DNA from: Chionoecetes opilio
Taxonomy: Eukaryota > Arthropoda > Malacostraca > Decapoda > Majidae
Reading direction: 5' to 3'
Length of the DNA: 64,000 nucleotides
Assembly: GCA_016584305.1 (NCBI GenBank)
Contig: JACEEZ010009490.1
Span: 590,001-654,000 of the forward strand
Shown: piece after piece, positions 15,158 through 25,411 of the stretch
Position numbering within the stretch: position 1 is the stretch's first letter
Layout: the number at the start of each line of letters is the position of its first letter
Translations under genes and position numbers: made by a program
Notes under the pieces: model-generated
Seen by the model: only the letters and a program-made list of their open reading frames with translations
Told to the model about the DNA's origin: nothing
Databases searched by the model: none

Positions 15158-15545
15158 TATATGTGAGGATTGGTTTAGTTTAGGTTAGGTTAGATTTAGT
15201 TAGAAATGCATGCCTCACCACCAGGCTAGCAGGCTAGACGTGAGGTTTGGTTTAAAAAGAAATTAGCACTGATTGTAGGTGGCGGCCAGCAATCATTTTG
15301 CCTCATAACATTGCTGGTGCTTTGCATTCATAACGTAAGTTATGACAGACAAAGGACAAAACTTCTTTTTAATACTTTTTAATGTTTTGTATCGTTTTCC
15401 TTGGAAATCACTACTTTACAGCTTGGGGGGAGGGGATATAATAAAAAACTAGCGATTTCCAAGAAAAACGGGTAAACAAGTAATGGGCATGCATTTCTAA
15501 CTAAATATAACCTAGCCTAACCTAAACTAAATCTAACCGCACATA
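15158..15545. repeat. imperfect foldback rich in CCTAA/TTAGG-like motifs
   Basis: tttaggttaggttagattta with gttagaaatgcatgc (15178-15212) is mirrored by gcatgcatttctaac and cctagcctaacctaaac (15486-15530). Arms of about 55 bp enclose about 270 bp. Confidence 0.65.
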
Positions 15546-15809
15546 TAAAATCCTAACTTAGTAGATAAATTCTCTCATTGTCTGTCGTTCTCGACAGGTC
15601 CTTATTAGGATCCTGAATAGGGGCCACATAAAATACAGGTTTGTTATGAAAGAGGGGTGATAACGGCAAAATGAGGTATTTCTGATCTTTCATCTTTACC
15701 TTCAATGTGAAATTCATTCTGAACACATCAAAACGCATGTGAAAAGAGTACTTTTTACCTTGTACTCAATTTTTGGTTTAAAGTACCAATTTACCACCTA
15801 AACTAAACT

Positions 15810-16118
15810 GTCGCCTCCATGGTGTAGTGGCTAGCGTGCCTAGCTACGAATCTGCGGGTCCAGGTTCGAATCCGGGCCAGTGCAGTCGGCAGCCAGCCCA
15901 GGCAGCTGTTCATCCTTCCTTACGGGGTGGGTCGATAAATGGGTAGCTACCTAGGGAAACCTTTTGAAGGTAACTGTGGTAACCCGAATGTTACACTCTC
16001 TGTATCCCAGGGTAGCGAGTTGTCACCCACCCTAGGCTCAAGTGCTAATGCGACGGAGATGAGCACCGAGGCCACGCACGGCATATCCTATGTCCCCATC
16101 TTTACCGTTACCTTTTAA
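15810..16118 (+). mobile_element. tRNA-derived SINE, family A
   Basis: Box A tggtgtagtggctagcgtgc, box B ggttcgaatccgg, body with ataaatgggtagctacc, gtaactgtggtaacccg and gagatgagcaccgaggccac, ending ctttaccgttacctttt. Other copies are at 42482 (+) and 44208 (-). Confidence 0.85.
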
Positions 16119-16909
16119 CCCACCCTAACCTATTATTATCATATGAAAATATGGTAAAATCTATCTCAGATGTCATCATCAATTTCCCCCTGTTGATTTG
16201 GGATTATAAATACTCCATATATTGAGATCTAAACGTTTAGGATGCTTAGAACCACCAATCGTGTATAGTCCATAGCTACATAAATAGCTGTCTATTTCTT
16301 TCTTCACTTATGCATCAGTTCCTCTCATTTTGATCATTCAAGATAATAGGACGGCATTGCTCTGAGAAGTTCCCAAGCTGATGCTGCAGCCAAGAGCAGT
16401 TAAGAGACTTTTAAGTGAGATTAGGTTTAATTTTGAGTGTAAATATTTACTTTACTACTACAATGAATTTGATGGTCAAAACTATGATATTTCAGTGTTT
16501 TTACTTTAAGTGTTTCAGACGATAGTCAACATAAAAATATCGAAAATACTCTGTTTTGTCTCTACTTCCCTCCCCTACAATGATCTTTGAGACCAGTCTG
16601 GAGCCAGGGTTTTGAGCGAGGGAAAAGAAAAGAACTAAACCTAACCCCATGTTTTAACTTCCTAACCTAAATAACCTGCCACATAAGTGTGTGTGGCTAG
16701 GGAAAAAACAAAAGTGATGCAGGTCACAAAAAGGAGAGTAAGGCATAAGTAAAAATGACCCTCTCTCTTTTCTACAAAAAAAAAATTCAATCTCCAAAAA
16801 GTAATGATTTGCCATGAAAAAGTTTCTCAGAATCCATTAAGGTAGACAGAAACTATATTTCCAATTGAGTGGAAAGTTGTGGTGTAATAGTAAATTTGTA
16901 CCATTTAGA
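16119..16909. other. intron 1 sequence without a recognisable gene
   Basis: AT-rich. 16800-16880 resembles parts of the 2044-3817 element (ccattaaggtagacagaaac, ccaattgagt). Confidence 0.4.
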
Positions 16910-17394
16910 CAGAGCTGGGCAGTATCTAAATACGTTTGTGTATTTAGAAATTATTTATAAATACATTGGTTGTCATGTATTTAAATACAGTATTTAAATA
17001 CTTTTATGAGTATTTAAATACACTGTATTTAAATACTCATAATATAAAAATGTAAATACTTTTTTATCAGTTAATTTGGCCATAAACCCGCCAAACTATC
17101 TGGCAATCCTGATATTACAGTGAACCAGTGTTCCCGCTTTCAAGGAAATTTCCTTATTTTTAGGAAATTTAGGCCTGAGAGGGACATTTCTAAGGAAACC
17201 CAAAATCTAAGGAAATCCATTTTTTCGGACATGTTAAAATTTGTGTATATTTAAAATGTATTTACAAATGTATTTAAATACAATTGATGTATTTAGTATT
17301 TAAATACATTCGTAAAATGTATTCAGTATTTAAATACATTTCTCCCATGTATTTAGTATTTAAATACATTCCATGTATTTAGTGCCCAGCTCTG
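16910..17394. mobile_element. hAT-type MITE, CAGAGCTGGGCAGTA family
   Basis: Ends CAGAGCTGGGCAGTA and its inverse (tagtgcccagctctg) enclose 485 bp of ATTTAAATAC-rich sequence, with exact 8-bp duplications CATTTAGA at 16902-16909 and 17395-17402. In ACBD3 intron 1. No coding region. Confidence 0.9.
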
Positions 17395-17593
17395 CATTTA
17401 GAAATATACTAAATTGTCTGTTGACATTGGATGTTATCTATTTCATGAGGCATTAAAGTTGCATTACAAGTTTGGTATAGTGTTATTATTTAACAAATCA
17501 AAGTAATCTTAAAGAATCCTCTCTTAACACGTTTTATTTATGCTTTGAAAAGAAGTTGGGCTCCCTTTCCTCATAATAGGTTGTATGTTGCAG

Positions 17594-17735
17594 AGAAAGA
17601 GGGCAAGGCTGTGCACCTAGGCTATGCAGAGAAGTGTGCCCTGGTGGGCGTGACCCAGCAGGTGACCCACGGGCCCTTTGACCCCACGTCGACGCCTCCC
17701 GTGGGTGTGCTGGACGTGGTGGGCAAGGACAGGAG
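17594..17735 (+). CDS. ACBD3: ACBD3 coding exon 2 (ACB domain)
   Basis: Acceptor ttgcag, donor AG/gtgagg. It encodes the ACB core, with AVHLGYAEKC, VTQQVTHGPFD and VGVLDVVGKD, matching the family pattern of substrate-contact Tyr/Lys positions and the HGPxD turn. It joins exon 1 by completing a Glu codon and leaves two bases for exon 3. Confidence 0.93.
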
Positions 17736-18048
17736 GTGAGGCAGGGGGCGGCTCCTGATGTCTGTTTTCTGAGTTTATCTTATTGTCATTCATACAATTT
17801 TCTGTAATCATACTAGTACTTTCATCCAATGTCTAAAATAAAGAAATATTGTAATCAAAAGTAAGGTAGATCAACAACTGCATATGTCTACATATCTACA
17901 TTTTTATTTCTTTTTAAAATAGCATGTCTATTTCATGATAATATAGTACAGGAGACTTCCTTTTCTCGAGTTGATCATATATAAAATCAAATATTACCTT
18001 TCATATATATATATATATCTTTAGCAGGTGATCCTTAATTCTTTCCAG

Positions 18049-18189
18049 GTTAGCCTGGCAAGCCCTCGGACCCCTGACGCGGGAGGAAGCCAAGCAGCAA
18101 TTCATTAACAAAGTCACAGATCTGGTGCCAACCTTCCGCCCCTATGTAGAGGCTCTGTGGGCGGACAAACTAGAGAAGGAGAGAATAGC
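18049..18189 (+). CDS. ACBD3: ACBD3 coding exon 3 (end of ACB domain)
   Basis: Acceptor ctttccag, donor GC/gtgagt. It encodes RRLAWQALGPLTREEAKQQF and onward through FRPYVEALWADK, the last ACB helix. A second AG at 18026-18027 would break the frame. A 15.3 kb intron full of transposons follows. Confidence 0.92.
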
Positions 18190-18304
18190 GTGAGTATACT
18201 GTTATGTTACATCCTACTTTTTGTAACCTTTTCCATAGGTCAGGCGACACGAGCAAGTAATTTCTTGTTTGTTGCAGCAGTAGGTAGGTAATGCTTTTTG
18301 GATG

Positions 18305-18560
18305 AAGGTAGTGCTGGCAAGCCTGAAAGTTGCGAGTATTTTACTCGCCATGGCGAGTAAATATATTACATGGCGGGTAAAAAAAATATTCTCACTCGCC
18401 AGTGGCAAGTGTAAAAATAATGTTTCTACTTGTCAGTGGCGAGTGAGACAGCCCTTCACGAGGCATCCTCGCACCTCCCACATGGCTCCAAAGCGCGCCA
18501 CCCCCCTTGCACGGGGAGGAGAGGAGGGAAGGGAGGGGAGGGGCTTGTGATGACTGACGT
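18305..18560. repeat. dispersed repeat with ACTCGCCA palindromes (copy 1)
   Basis: Shares blocks with 26925-27095: ttttactcgccatggc, tattctcactcgccagtgg, gtgagacagcccttcacgag, aaagcgcgccacccccctt. ACTCGCCATGGCGAGT is a perfect palindrome. Probably part of a DNA transposon; ends not defined. Confidence 0.65.
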
Positions 18561-18778
18561 GACACTTTCATGGGGGAGAGAGAGAGAGTTCTAATAATAA
18601 CCGCTAAATGTATAATGGTAAAAATAGTTATTGAGACTTCAAAATAGGGAATGATTACGGTCCTTTGGGATTACAAGGGATGCAAGGTGACCCGGGACCC
18701 TGAGAACCCCTGAACTAAATGCTGTGTTGTTTTAGGGACATTTTTCTCTTTAAATCTTCAAAGTTTAAGATTAAGTAT

Positions 18779-18965
18779 ACAGGGAGGTCCCGTTATACGA
18801 GCATTCGGTATACAAGAATTCGATGATACAAGATGTGTAAATTAGGGTCTATTTTCAATATACGAGATTGAAAATCCAATGCTAAGACATTCAAACTGGG
18901 GTGAGTAAAATTACCAAGTTATTTACTAAAATTATAAAGTCATTTACTGACTATATAATTTTACC
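18779..18965 (-). mobile_element. right-end fragment of the CAGGGAGGTCCCG MITE
   Basis: CAGGGAGGTCCCGTTATACG, cattcggtata, gtaaattagggtctattttc and gagattgaaaatccaatg match the inverse of the right end of the copies at 37327 and 58998. The other end of this copy is at about 22860-23910, after a long insertion. Confidence 0.75.
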
Positions 18966-19209
18966 TAAGGTTGTACGATAATCAATCTGAAAATATGATA
19001 ATTCTGGTGGCTCGGTACGACAATGTGGCCTACAAAAATTCACATCCTGGACGATGTACAATGATTCAGATGCACAGAGACGAGTTTGTGGGCAGTGGAA
19101 GAGGTCTGCGCACCCCTCCCTTGTCCCTTACCTACTCTACCCTCTCGAGTCTATTGTATCACGCGGCAGCACCAAGGATCCTTCCTCTTCCCCAATTTGA
19201 GCTCCCTTC

Positions 19210-19438
19210 ACACCTTCCATAATCGAGCCACGATAGCACCACCAATTTGATTATTGACGCTATCGTGAAATTTGTCCACGAAAAACGCAGACCACAATAG
19301 CCTCACAACAATGTCACGCTGCCTGTACGTATGTGTCATGACGGTCGTAAGATGGTCACGATGGAGTTATGACAGCTGTAAGACTACGTCACAAATGGAA
19401 AATCAACGGTCATTTTGTCGTCACGATAGAGTTACGAT
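19210..19438. repeat. degenerate array of CACGATAG-like motifs (first part)
   Basis: Irregularly spaced (C/T)(C/A)ACGATAG or inverse motifs on both strands, continuing at 20910-20965, 21988-22040 and 22465-22550 after insertions. Confidence 0.5.
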
Positions 19439-19689
19439 CAGAGCTGGGCAGTAAATACATTGAATGTATTTAAATACTAAATACTAAATACATGGGAGAA
19501 AAGTATTTAAATACTAAATACTAAATACATTTCACAAATGTATTTAAATACTAAATACTAAATAAATTTCATGAATGTATTTAAATACTAAATACTAGAT
19601 ACATCAATTGTATTTAAATACATTTGTAAATTCATTTCAAATACACACAAATTTTAACATGTCCGAAAAAAAAATGAATTTCCTTAGGA

Positions 19690-20465
19690 TTTAACAATAG
19701 AACATAAGAAAATAAGGAAGCTACAAGAGGCCATGAGGCCTACACGTGGTAGTTCCTGTTACCTAACACTACCTACATCCACCTTTCATCCCCATCCATG
19801 AACCTATCCAGCCCCTCTTTAAAGCTCCCTAATGACTCCGCACTAACTACCTGTCTACTGAGTCCATTCCAGTCATTCACCACCCTATTTGTGAACCAGT
19901 TTTTCCCTATTTCCTTTTTAAATCTACGCCCTTCCAGCTTGAATCCGTTACTTCTTGTTCTACCCTGGTTAAAAGCCATAACAACTTTTCCTACCTCACC
20001 TTTATTAAATCCCTTTATCCACTTAAAAACTTTATCAGATCGCCCATTACTCTGCGTCTCTCGAGTAAGTGTAACTTTCATTGCTCCAACCTCTACTCAT
20101 AACTAAAGTTACGCATCCCTTGTATCAATTTGGTCATCCTTCTCTGCACATTCTAACAAGGCTATATCCATCCTGTAATATGGAGACCAAAACTCAACTG
20201 CATAGTCTAGGTGAGGTCTGACTAGAGCCAGATAAAGCTTTAGAATAACTAACGCACTTCTACTTTAAACACTTCTGGTAATGAATCCTAACACTCTATT
20301 AGCTCTATTTCTAGCCTCAATACATTGTTTCCTAGGTCGGAGGCCTGGGTTCACCCTTACTCCAAGATCTTTTTCACCTTCTGATCTTTTCAGCGATACA
20401 TTGCGTATGGTGTATCTATTACCAGGGTTTTTTCTACCAACATTCATAGAAAAAACCCTGGTAAT
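19690..20465 (-). pseudogene. CR1-like LINE 3' fragment
   Basis: The minus strand gives SLKRSEGEKDLGVRVN and IEARNRANRVLGFITRSV (thumb region), then KWIKGFNKGEVGKVV and the C-terminal block FTNRVVNDWNGLSRQVVSAE, SLGSFKEGLDRFM. These blocks are typical of CR1-group reverse transcriptases. It is 5'-truncated, ends in a hairpin at 20395-20489 and is broken by frameshifts. Confidence 0.85.
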
Positions 20466-20489
20466 AGATACACCATACGCAATGTATCC
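20395..20489. repeat. long near-perfect hairpin (copy 1)
   Basis: GATACATTGCGTATGGTGTA and onward for about 41 bp, a 12-nt spacer, then the exact inverse (ccatacgcaatgtatc end). It sits at the 5' truncation point of the CR1 piece. An identical hairpin lies at 21557-21651. Confidence 0.88.
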
Positions 20490-21048
20490 TTAGATTTTGC
20501 AATGATTCGCAATGATTTCCTTAGATTTTGGGTTTCTTTAGAAATTTCCTTGAAATCAGGACATTTCCTTGCCAGTGGAAACACTGATTCACTGTAACAT
20601 TGCCAGATAGTTGGGTGGGTTTATGGCCAAATTAACTGAAAAAAAAGTATTAAATTTTTTATATTAAATATATTTAAATACAATGTATTTAAATATTCAT
20701 AAAAGTATTTAAATACTGTATTTAAATACATGACAACCAATGTATTTATAAATACATTTCTAAATACACAAATGTATTTAAATACGTATTTAAGTACAAT
20801 TGTATTTAAATACGTATTTAAGTACAATTGTATTTAAATACGTATTTAAGTACAATTGTATTTAAATACGTATTTAAGTACAATTGTATTTAAATACTGC
20901 CCAGCTCTGGTTACGATAACCACGACAGTGCCATGAACGTACCACGATAGCGTCAAGAACCATGCCTCATGCAACATGCCTCACACGTGGGTGGGTGTTG
21001 GTGATGGAGAAGGAAGGGGGGCTAGAGATGAAAGTGGGAGAAACAGTT

Positions 21049-21630
21049 ATTTGTGAACCAGTTTTTCCCTATTTCCTTTTTAAATCTACGCCCTTCCAGC
21101 TTGAATCCGTTACTTCTTGTTCTACCCTGGTTAAAAGCCGTAACAACTTTTCCTACCTCACCTTTATTAAATCCCTTTATCCACTTAAAAACTTTATCAG
21201 ATCGCCCATTACTCTGCGTCTCTCGAGTAAGTGTAACTTTCATTGCTCCAACCTCTACTCATAACTAAAGTTACGCATCCCTTGTATCATTTTGGTCATC
21301 CTTCTCTGCACATTCTAACAAGGCTATATCCATCCTGTAATATGGAGACCAAAACTCAACTGCATAGTCTAGGTGAGGTCTGACTAGAGCCAGATAAAGC
21401 TTTAGAATAACTAACGCACTTCTACTTTAAACACTTCTGGTAATGAATCCTAACACTCTATTAGCTCTATTTCTAGCCTCAATACATTGTTTCCTAGGTC
21501 GGAGGCCTGGGTTCACCCTTACTCCAAGATCTTTTTCACCTTCTGATCTTTTCAGCGATACATTGCGTATGGTGTATCTATTACCAGGGTTTTTTCTACC
21601 AACATTCATAGAAAAAACCCTGGTAATAGA
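21049..21630 (-). pseudogene. CR1-like LINE 3' fragment, duplicated copy
   Basis: Second copy of the CR1 fragment created by the tandem duplication. It lacks the last C-terminal block because the duplication starts within it. Confidence 0.85.
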
Positions 21631-22122
21631 TACACCATACGCAATGTATCCTTAGATTTTGCAATGATTCGCAATGATTTCCTTAGATTTTGGGTTTCTT
21701 TAGAAATTTCCTTGAAATCAGGACATTTCCTTGCCAGTGGAAACACTGATTCACTGTAACATTGCCAGATAGTTGGGTGGGTTTATGGCCAAATTAACTG
21801 ATAAAAAAGTATTAAATTTTTTATATTAAATATATTTAAATACAATGTATTTAAATATTCATAAAAGTATTTAAATACTGTATTTAAATACATGACAACC
21901 AATGTATTTATAAATACATTTCTAAATACACAAATGTATTTAAATACGTATTTAAGTACAATTGTATTTAAATACTGCCCAGCTCTGGTTACGATAACCA
22001 CGACAGTGCCATGAACGTACCACGATAGCGTCAAGAACCATGCCTCATGCAACATGCCTCACACGTGGGTGGGTGTTGGTGATGGAGAAGGAAGGGGGGC
22101 TAGAGATGAAAGTGGGAGAAAC

Positions 22123-22860
22123 AGGGTTGTGTTGGTAATGGAGAAGGGGGGTTGTAATAAAGAAGGGAGGTGATGGTGTTGGTGGGGAAACGGGGGGGGG
22201 GGGATGGGGAAGGCGTTGTTGGGGGTGTGAGTGGTTAAAACGGGGGTGGATCCACCACCCACCTCCTACTCCCTACCCACTTTCCAATCACCACGTGGTC
22301 ATGGGAGTAAGGAGTAGGGGGTGGGTGGCATCACCACGTGGTCATGGGAGTAGGGGGAAGGGAGTCGAGGGTGGGTGGAGGTGAATGAGAAAGGGGGGAG
22401 AAGGCGGAAGGGGGTGCAAAAAATGGGGGGAGGTAGGATTGAAGGCGCGGGTAACGGTTTCTTATCGTCACGATAAACATACGACAATCACGATAGTGTC
22501 ATGAAGCTGCTACATAGATAACGATAGCATCACGATAGACTTACGATAGCGCTGCGTTGGGTACAAAAATCGGGGAGCTTCCCGATTTTTTACTGCACGC
22601 ACTAACTTTTCGTGGCCTTGGCCGAGCGCGTCACGAGCGTCGCGATCGGTCACGGTGGACCCATAACCAGGACCATGACGGCGCTGCGCATTGCATTGTT
22701 GGCGCGTTCGTGGTTCCATTATGGAATGTGTGAAGGGGGCTCAAGTGATCAAGGGGAGGAGGAAGAACTCTAACCCAGTCATCCCTGCAAACGCAGTCAC
22801 CCCTGTTTTCTCTCGAGCCTCAAAGAGAGAAAACAGGGACTCAGCTGGCTACTTGCCAGC
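22123..22860. other. purine-rich and CACGATAG-motif sequence, no gene
   Basis: G-rich strand at 22130-22440 with two copies of atcaccacgtggtcatggga; CACGATAG-like motifs at 22465-22550; a hairpin AAAAATCGGG/CCCGATTTTT at 22564-22590. Confidence 0.5.
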
Positions 22861-22918
22861 TTCCTGTCTCCCCACACAACATTACCACTTGTGAGTGTTA
22901 TGCATGTTTTATGTTTAA

Positions 22919-23622
22919 CCCTCTCACGCACGAAACGTTTAATAAGTTTCTCCGTCCACTGAGACATCCGTCTGGGGCTCCCTAAGGGGCCCCGCGAAAT
23001 GGCCTGACTGCAGCGAATTTTTTTTTTATGTTATCAATTTCACCAACGTGTATTCTTTTTTCCTGGCATTATTATATATCATTGGTTTTGCAAGAGATTA
23101 TTCTGCTTAATGAAAGAAAAAAATAACAAGAAATGCAAATAAATAGCGGAATTTACCGACTCCGAAAAAAACATTGAGTAAAGAGAAATACTTACGTTCA
23201 CCACTTCGTAGCTCGAAACTTCCTGGGTCGACTTTTTATGGTTTATATGCCAATAAAAGCGGATTTTTATGAGGATTCCAACACTACCATTATAATTTTC
23301 ATATGGCCAGTATGGCCAGCTCGGGACACGTTTTAAAGGGACGACAGTCCGCGCTCACAGGCTGCCTGCTGAGAGGAAACTGAGACACAAGCCCTTATTA
23401 TTTCAAATCCACTCTCACGAGAGAGTTGACAATTAGTTTATTTTATAGGTATGGAATGATACCTATCTCTGATGGATCTCTGACACGGAAAATTTTGACG
23501 CGATTCTGATAAATACTTTATTTTTGGCTAATTTTTACAAGTTATTTGACGCGAATCGCGTCAAAAGCTCAGATGTAGACGGTTCCGTTTTGACGCGAAT
23601 CGCGTCACTGTGCGTGAGAGGG
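22919..23622. mobile_element. piggyBac-type MITE with TTAA target duplication
   Basis: CCCTCTCACGCAC at 22919 and its inverse GTGCGTGAGAGGG-type end at 23622 are flanked by TTAA (22915-22918 and 23623-23626). TTAA duplication and CCC ends fit piggyBac. Two copies of the palindrome TGACGCGAATCGCGTCA lie near the right end. Inserted into the MITE whose other parts are at 18779 and 23627. Confidence 0.88.
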
Positions 23623-23626
23623 TTAA

Positions 23627-23911
23627 TTAATGTGCAGTTATGTTATTTTGTGTGCTATTTTCTCTTTCAGAATGCTTTTTCTACAGAATAGGTAGTACAG
23701 TGTGGGTAATATAGACGCTGTGTGTTTGTTGTGTTTGCTATAGTTTATTTTAGCTTGAAAAACATCTTTTTTTTTCTTATTTTCTTATTGATGGGGTCCT
23801 GGAACCAAACCTATATTTTACCATTAGTTATGTGTTTTGTTACACGAGATTTCGCTTTACGAGTATGCCAGGTGGAACCTAACTGCTCGTATCTTCGGGA
23901 CCTCCCTGTTA
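23627..23911 (-). mobile_element. left-end fragment of the CAGGGAGGTCCCG MITE
   Basis: attaatgtgcagttatgtta, tacagtgtgggtaatataga, tacgagtatgccaggtggaa and gctcgtatcttcgggacctc match the inverse of 37327-37620. It is separated from its upstream flank (22896-22914) by the piggyBac-type MITE. Confidence 0.85.
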
Positions 23912-24445
23912 CATGACTTTTTTCGTCATTGCCAGTTAATAGGTTTTCAATTAATTTATTGCAGTTATTTTATAATCTCTGTATAATTTGCCTTTTTGTA
24001 ATGCGGAATGAGTAATTGATTTTCCGTGATATTAACGTTACATTTAATTATTCAGACATCTCTACCGGCTAAATGCTCACCAAGGTTGCAGTAATTCACA
24101 AGAAACAGGCTGAAAGGGACATGGAGAGGGAAAGAGTGGGGATAAAGGGCGGGGGAAAGATAATGGAGGAAAGAAATATGGATAAAGAATTGAAGGATAT
24201 AGTTAGAAGTAAAATGATAGTGGAGAGAAGAAACACAAAGGGTTGAAAAGGAAGAGATACCAAAACAAACGGAAGATTAAAAGGAAAAGAAACGAAATGA
24301 GATCTAGAAAAAGGAAAAATATTGAGGTTTAGGAAGGGAAGAGACCACAATGGGAGATAGCAAGACACGAGAGAGAGAGAGAGAGAGAGTAATAGATGTA
24401 CTAATATTAGTACTACAAGTAGCAGCAGCAGCAGCTAACTTAGTA

Positions 24446-25209
24446 CAGGTTGCCCATCACTAATCTGGCAACCACGGGACCTTAGGACTGCCGGATTTTC
24501 GAAATTTCTGGATTATTGATGTTTTGTCCCTTCACCTACACGAAGATTAAACCAGGTTATCAGCACTTGGTCCAGATCAGAACTTTTTCCTTCTGTCATT
24601 GACTTCCTTACAAACATCTGCTTTTTTATCCAGTGGCAGTAAAGAACTTTAGCACTTTTTTCTTTCAGTTTTTTTATATCATAGACTGCTGAAGACCCAA
24701 TGCTGTACATTTCACACACACTTCGCACAGACACACCACTATCAAGTTTTTTTAACAGTTCAACTTTCTCTGCGATCGACAACGAGCGATGTTTGCGTTT
24801 TATGCCACTTCTTTTATTCGCCGAATCCATGATGGGGCTATATAGCAGCAGATTTTAACAATTACGGCAAATAAATGAGAAGGAATGCCTGTTTGCTGTC
24901 GGAAGCGTGAGCATACACTGATTCTGGGTACAGCGCTCGAGCTTGACAGCGATATTTATCGGCACCTCACCGGGAACTTTTGGCAGCAAAATTAACATCA
25001 AATGTATAAAAAAAAAAAAAAAAAGACGACCTACAAAGTGATACTAAGCAGAAAAGGTCACAAGAAGAAGAAGAAGATCAAAACATAAACGGCGCCTCCC
25101 GAAAACAGTGGCGCGCCAACCTGGGAAATTTGAAACTGCGCTCCGAAATTCATGACAGAAAACTGATGGAACCGGAATATTGATTGCCGGATTAGTGATG
25201 GTCAACCTG
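24446..25209 (-). mobile_element. internally deleted Tigger/pogo-like element
   Basis: CAGGTTGCCCATCACTAATC at 24446 and its inverse (gattagtgatggtcaacctg) ending at 25209 are flanked by TA. TA duplication plus a CENP-B-type HTH fragment inside place it with pogo/Tigger. 764 bp, far shorter than an autonomous element. Confidence 0.9.
24513..24830 (-). pseudogene. truncated Tigger-like transposase, CENP-B N-terminal HTH only
   Basis: 105 aa. The start KRKHRSLSIAEKVELLKKLD, SGVSVRSVCEMYSIGSSAVY and DIKK are the CENP-B/pogo N-terminal helix-turn-helix that binds transposon ends. The second HTH and the DDE domain are missing; after about residue 60 the sequence no longer follows the family. The remaining protein could bind TIRs at most. 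It lies antisense in ACBD3 intron 3. Confidence 0.85.
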
Positions 25210-25411
25210 TAGTACTTATGGTGGTAGCATATACTATATAGTATTGGAGATTTGAGGTTCAATAATAATATAGTAGTTGGAAAACAAACATGGGATTCAT
25301 AAGTAAAGTAAGAAATACGACATACTCTGTCTAGGGTGGTGAAGCAACCGTGCCATTTTTTTATATTGTTTTTTCCTTTTTTTTTTTATTATTATTTTTT
25401 CAACCTCCGCC

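Larger units (their letters stand above)
19439..20909. mobile_element. hAT-type element, CAGAGCTGGGCAGTA family (copy 2), with CR1 insert
   Basis: Ends CAGAGCTGGGCAGTA and its inverse (actgcccagctctg) bracket 1471 bp with exact 8-bp duplications GTTACGAT at 19431-19438 and 20910-20917. The outer parts are ATTTAAATAC-rich as in the 485-bp copy at 16910; a CR1-like LINE piece occupies about 19690-20490. Near the right end a 28-bp unit (gtatttaaatacgtatttaa then gtacaatt) is repeated four times. Confidence 0.88.
19888..22122. repeat. 1.16-kb tandem duplication
   Basis: 19888-21049 is repeated from about 21050 to 22122 at a constant offset of 1162 bp and with near identity; the second copy lacks three of the four 28-bp units, so after 21960 the offset falls to 1078. 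The duplicated block covers the CR1 3' part, hairpin, right end of the hAT-type element and flanking gtgatggagaaggaaggggg sequence. Confidence 0.9.

Noticed and set aside
15810..15880. Functional tRNA gene
   Set aside because: Box A and box B are present, but the cloverleaf arms do not pair well and the SINE body follows directly; the same head occurs in several copies.
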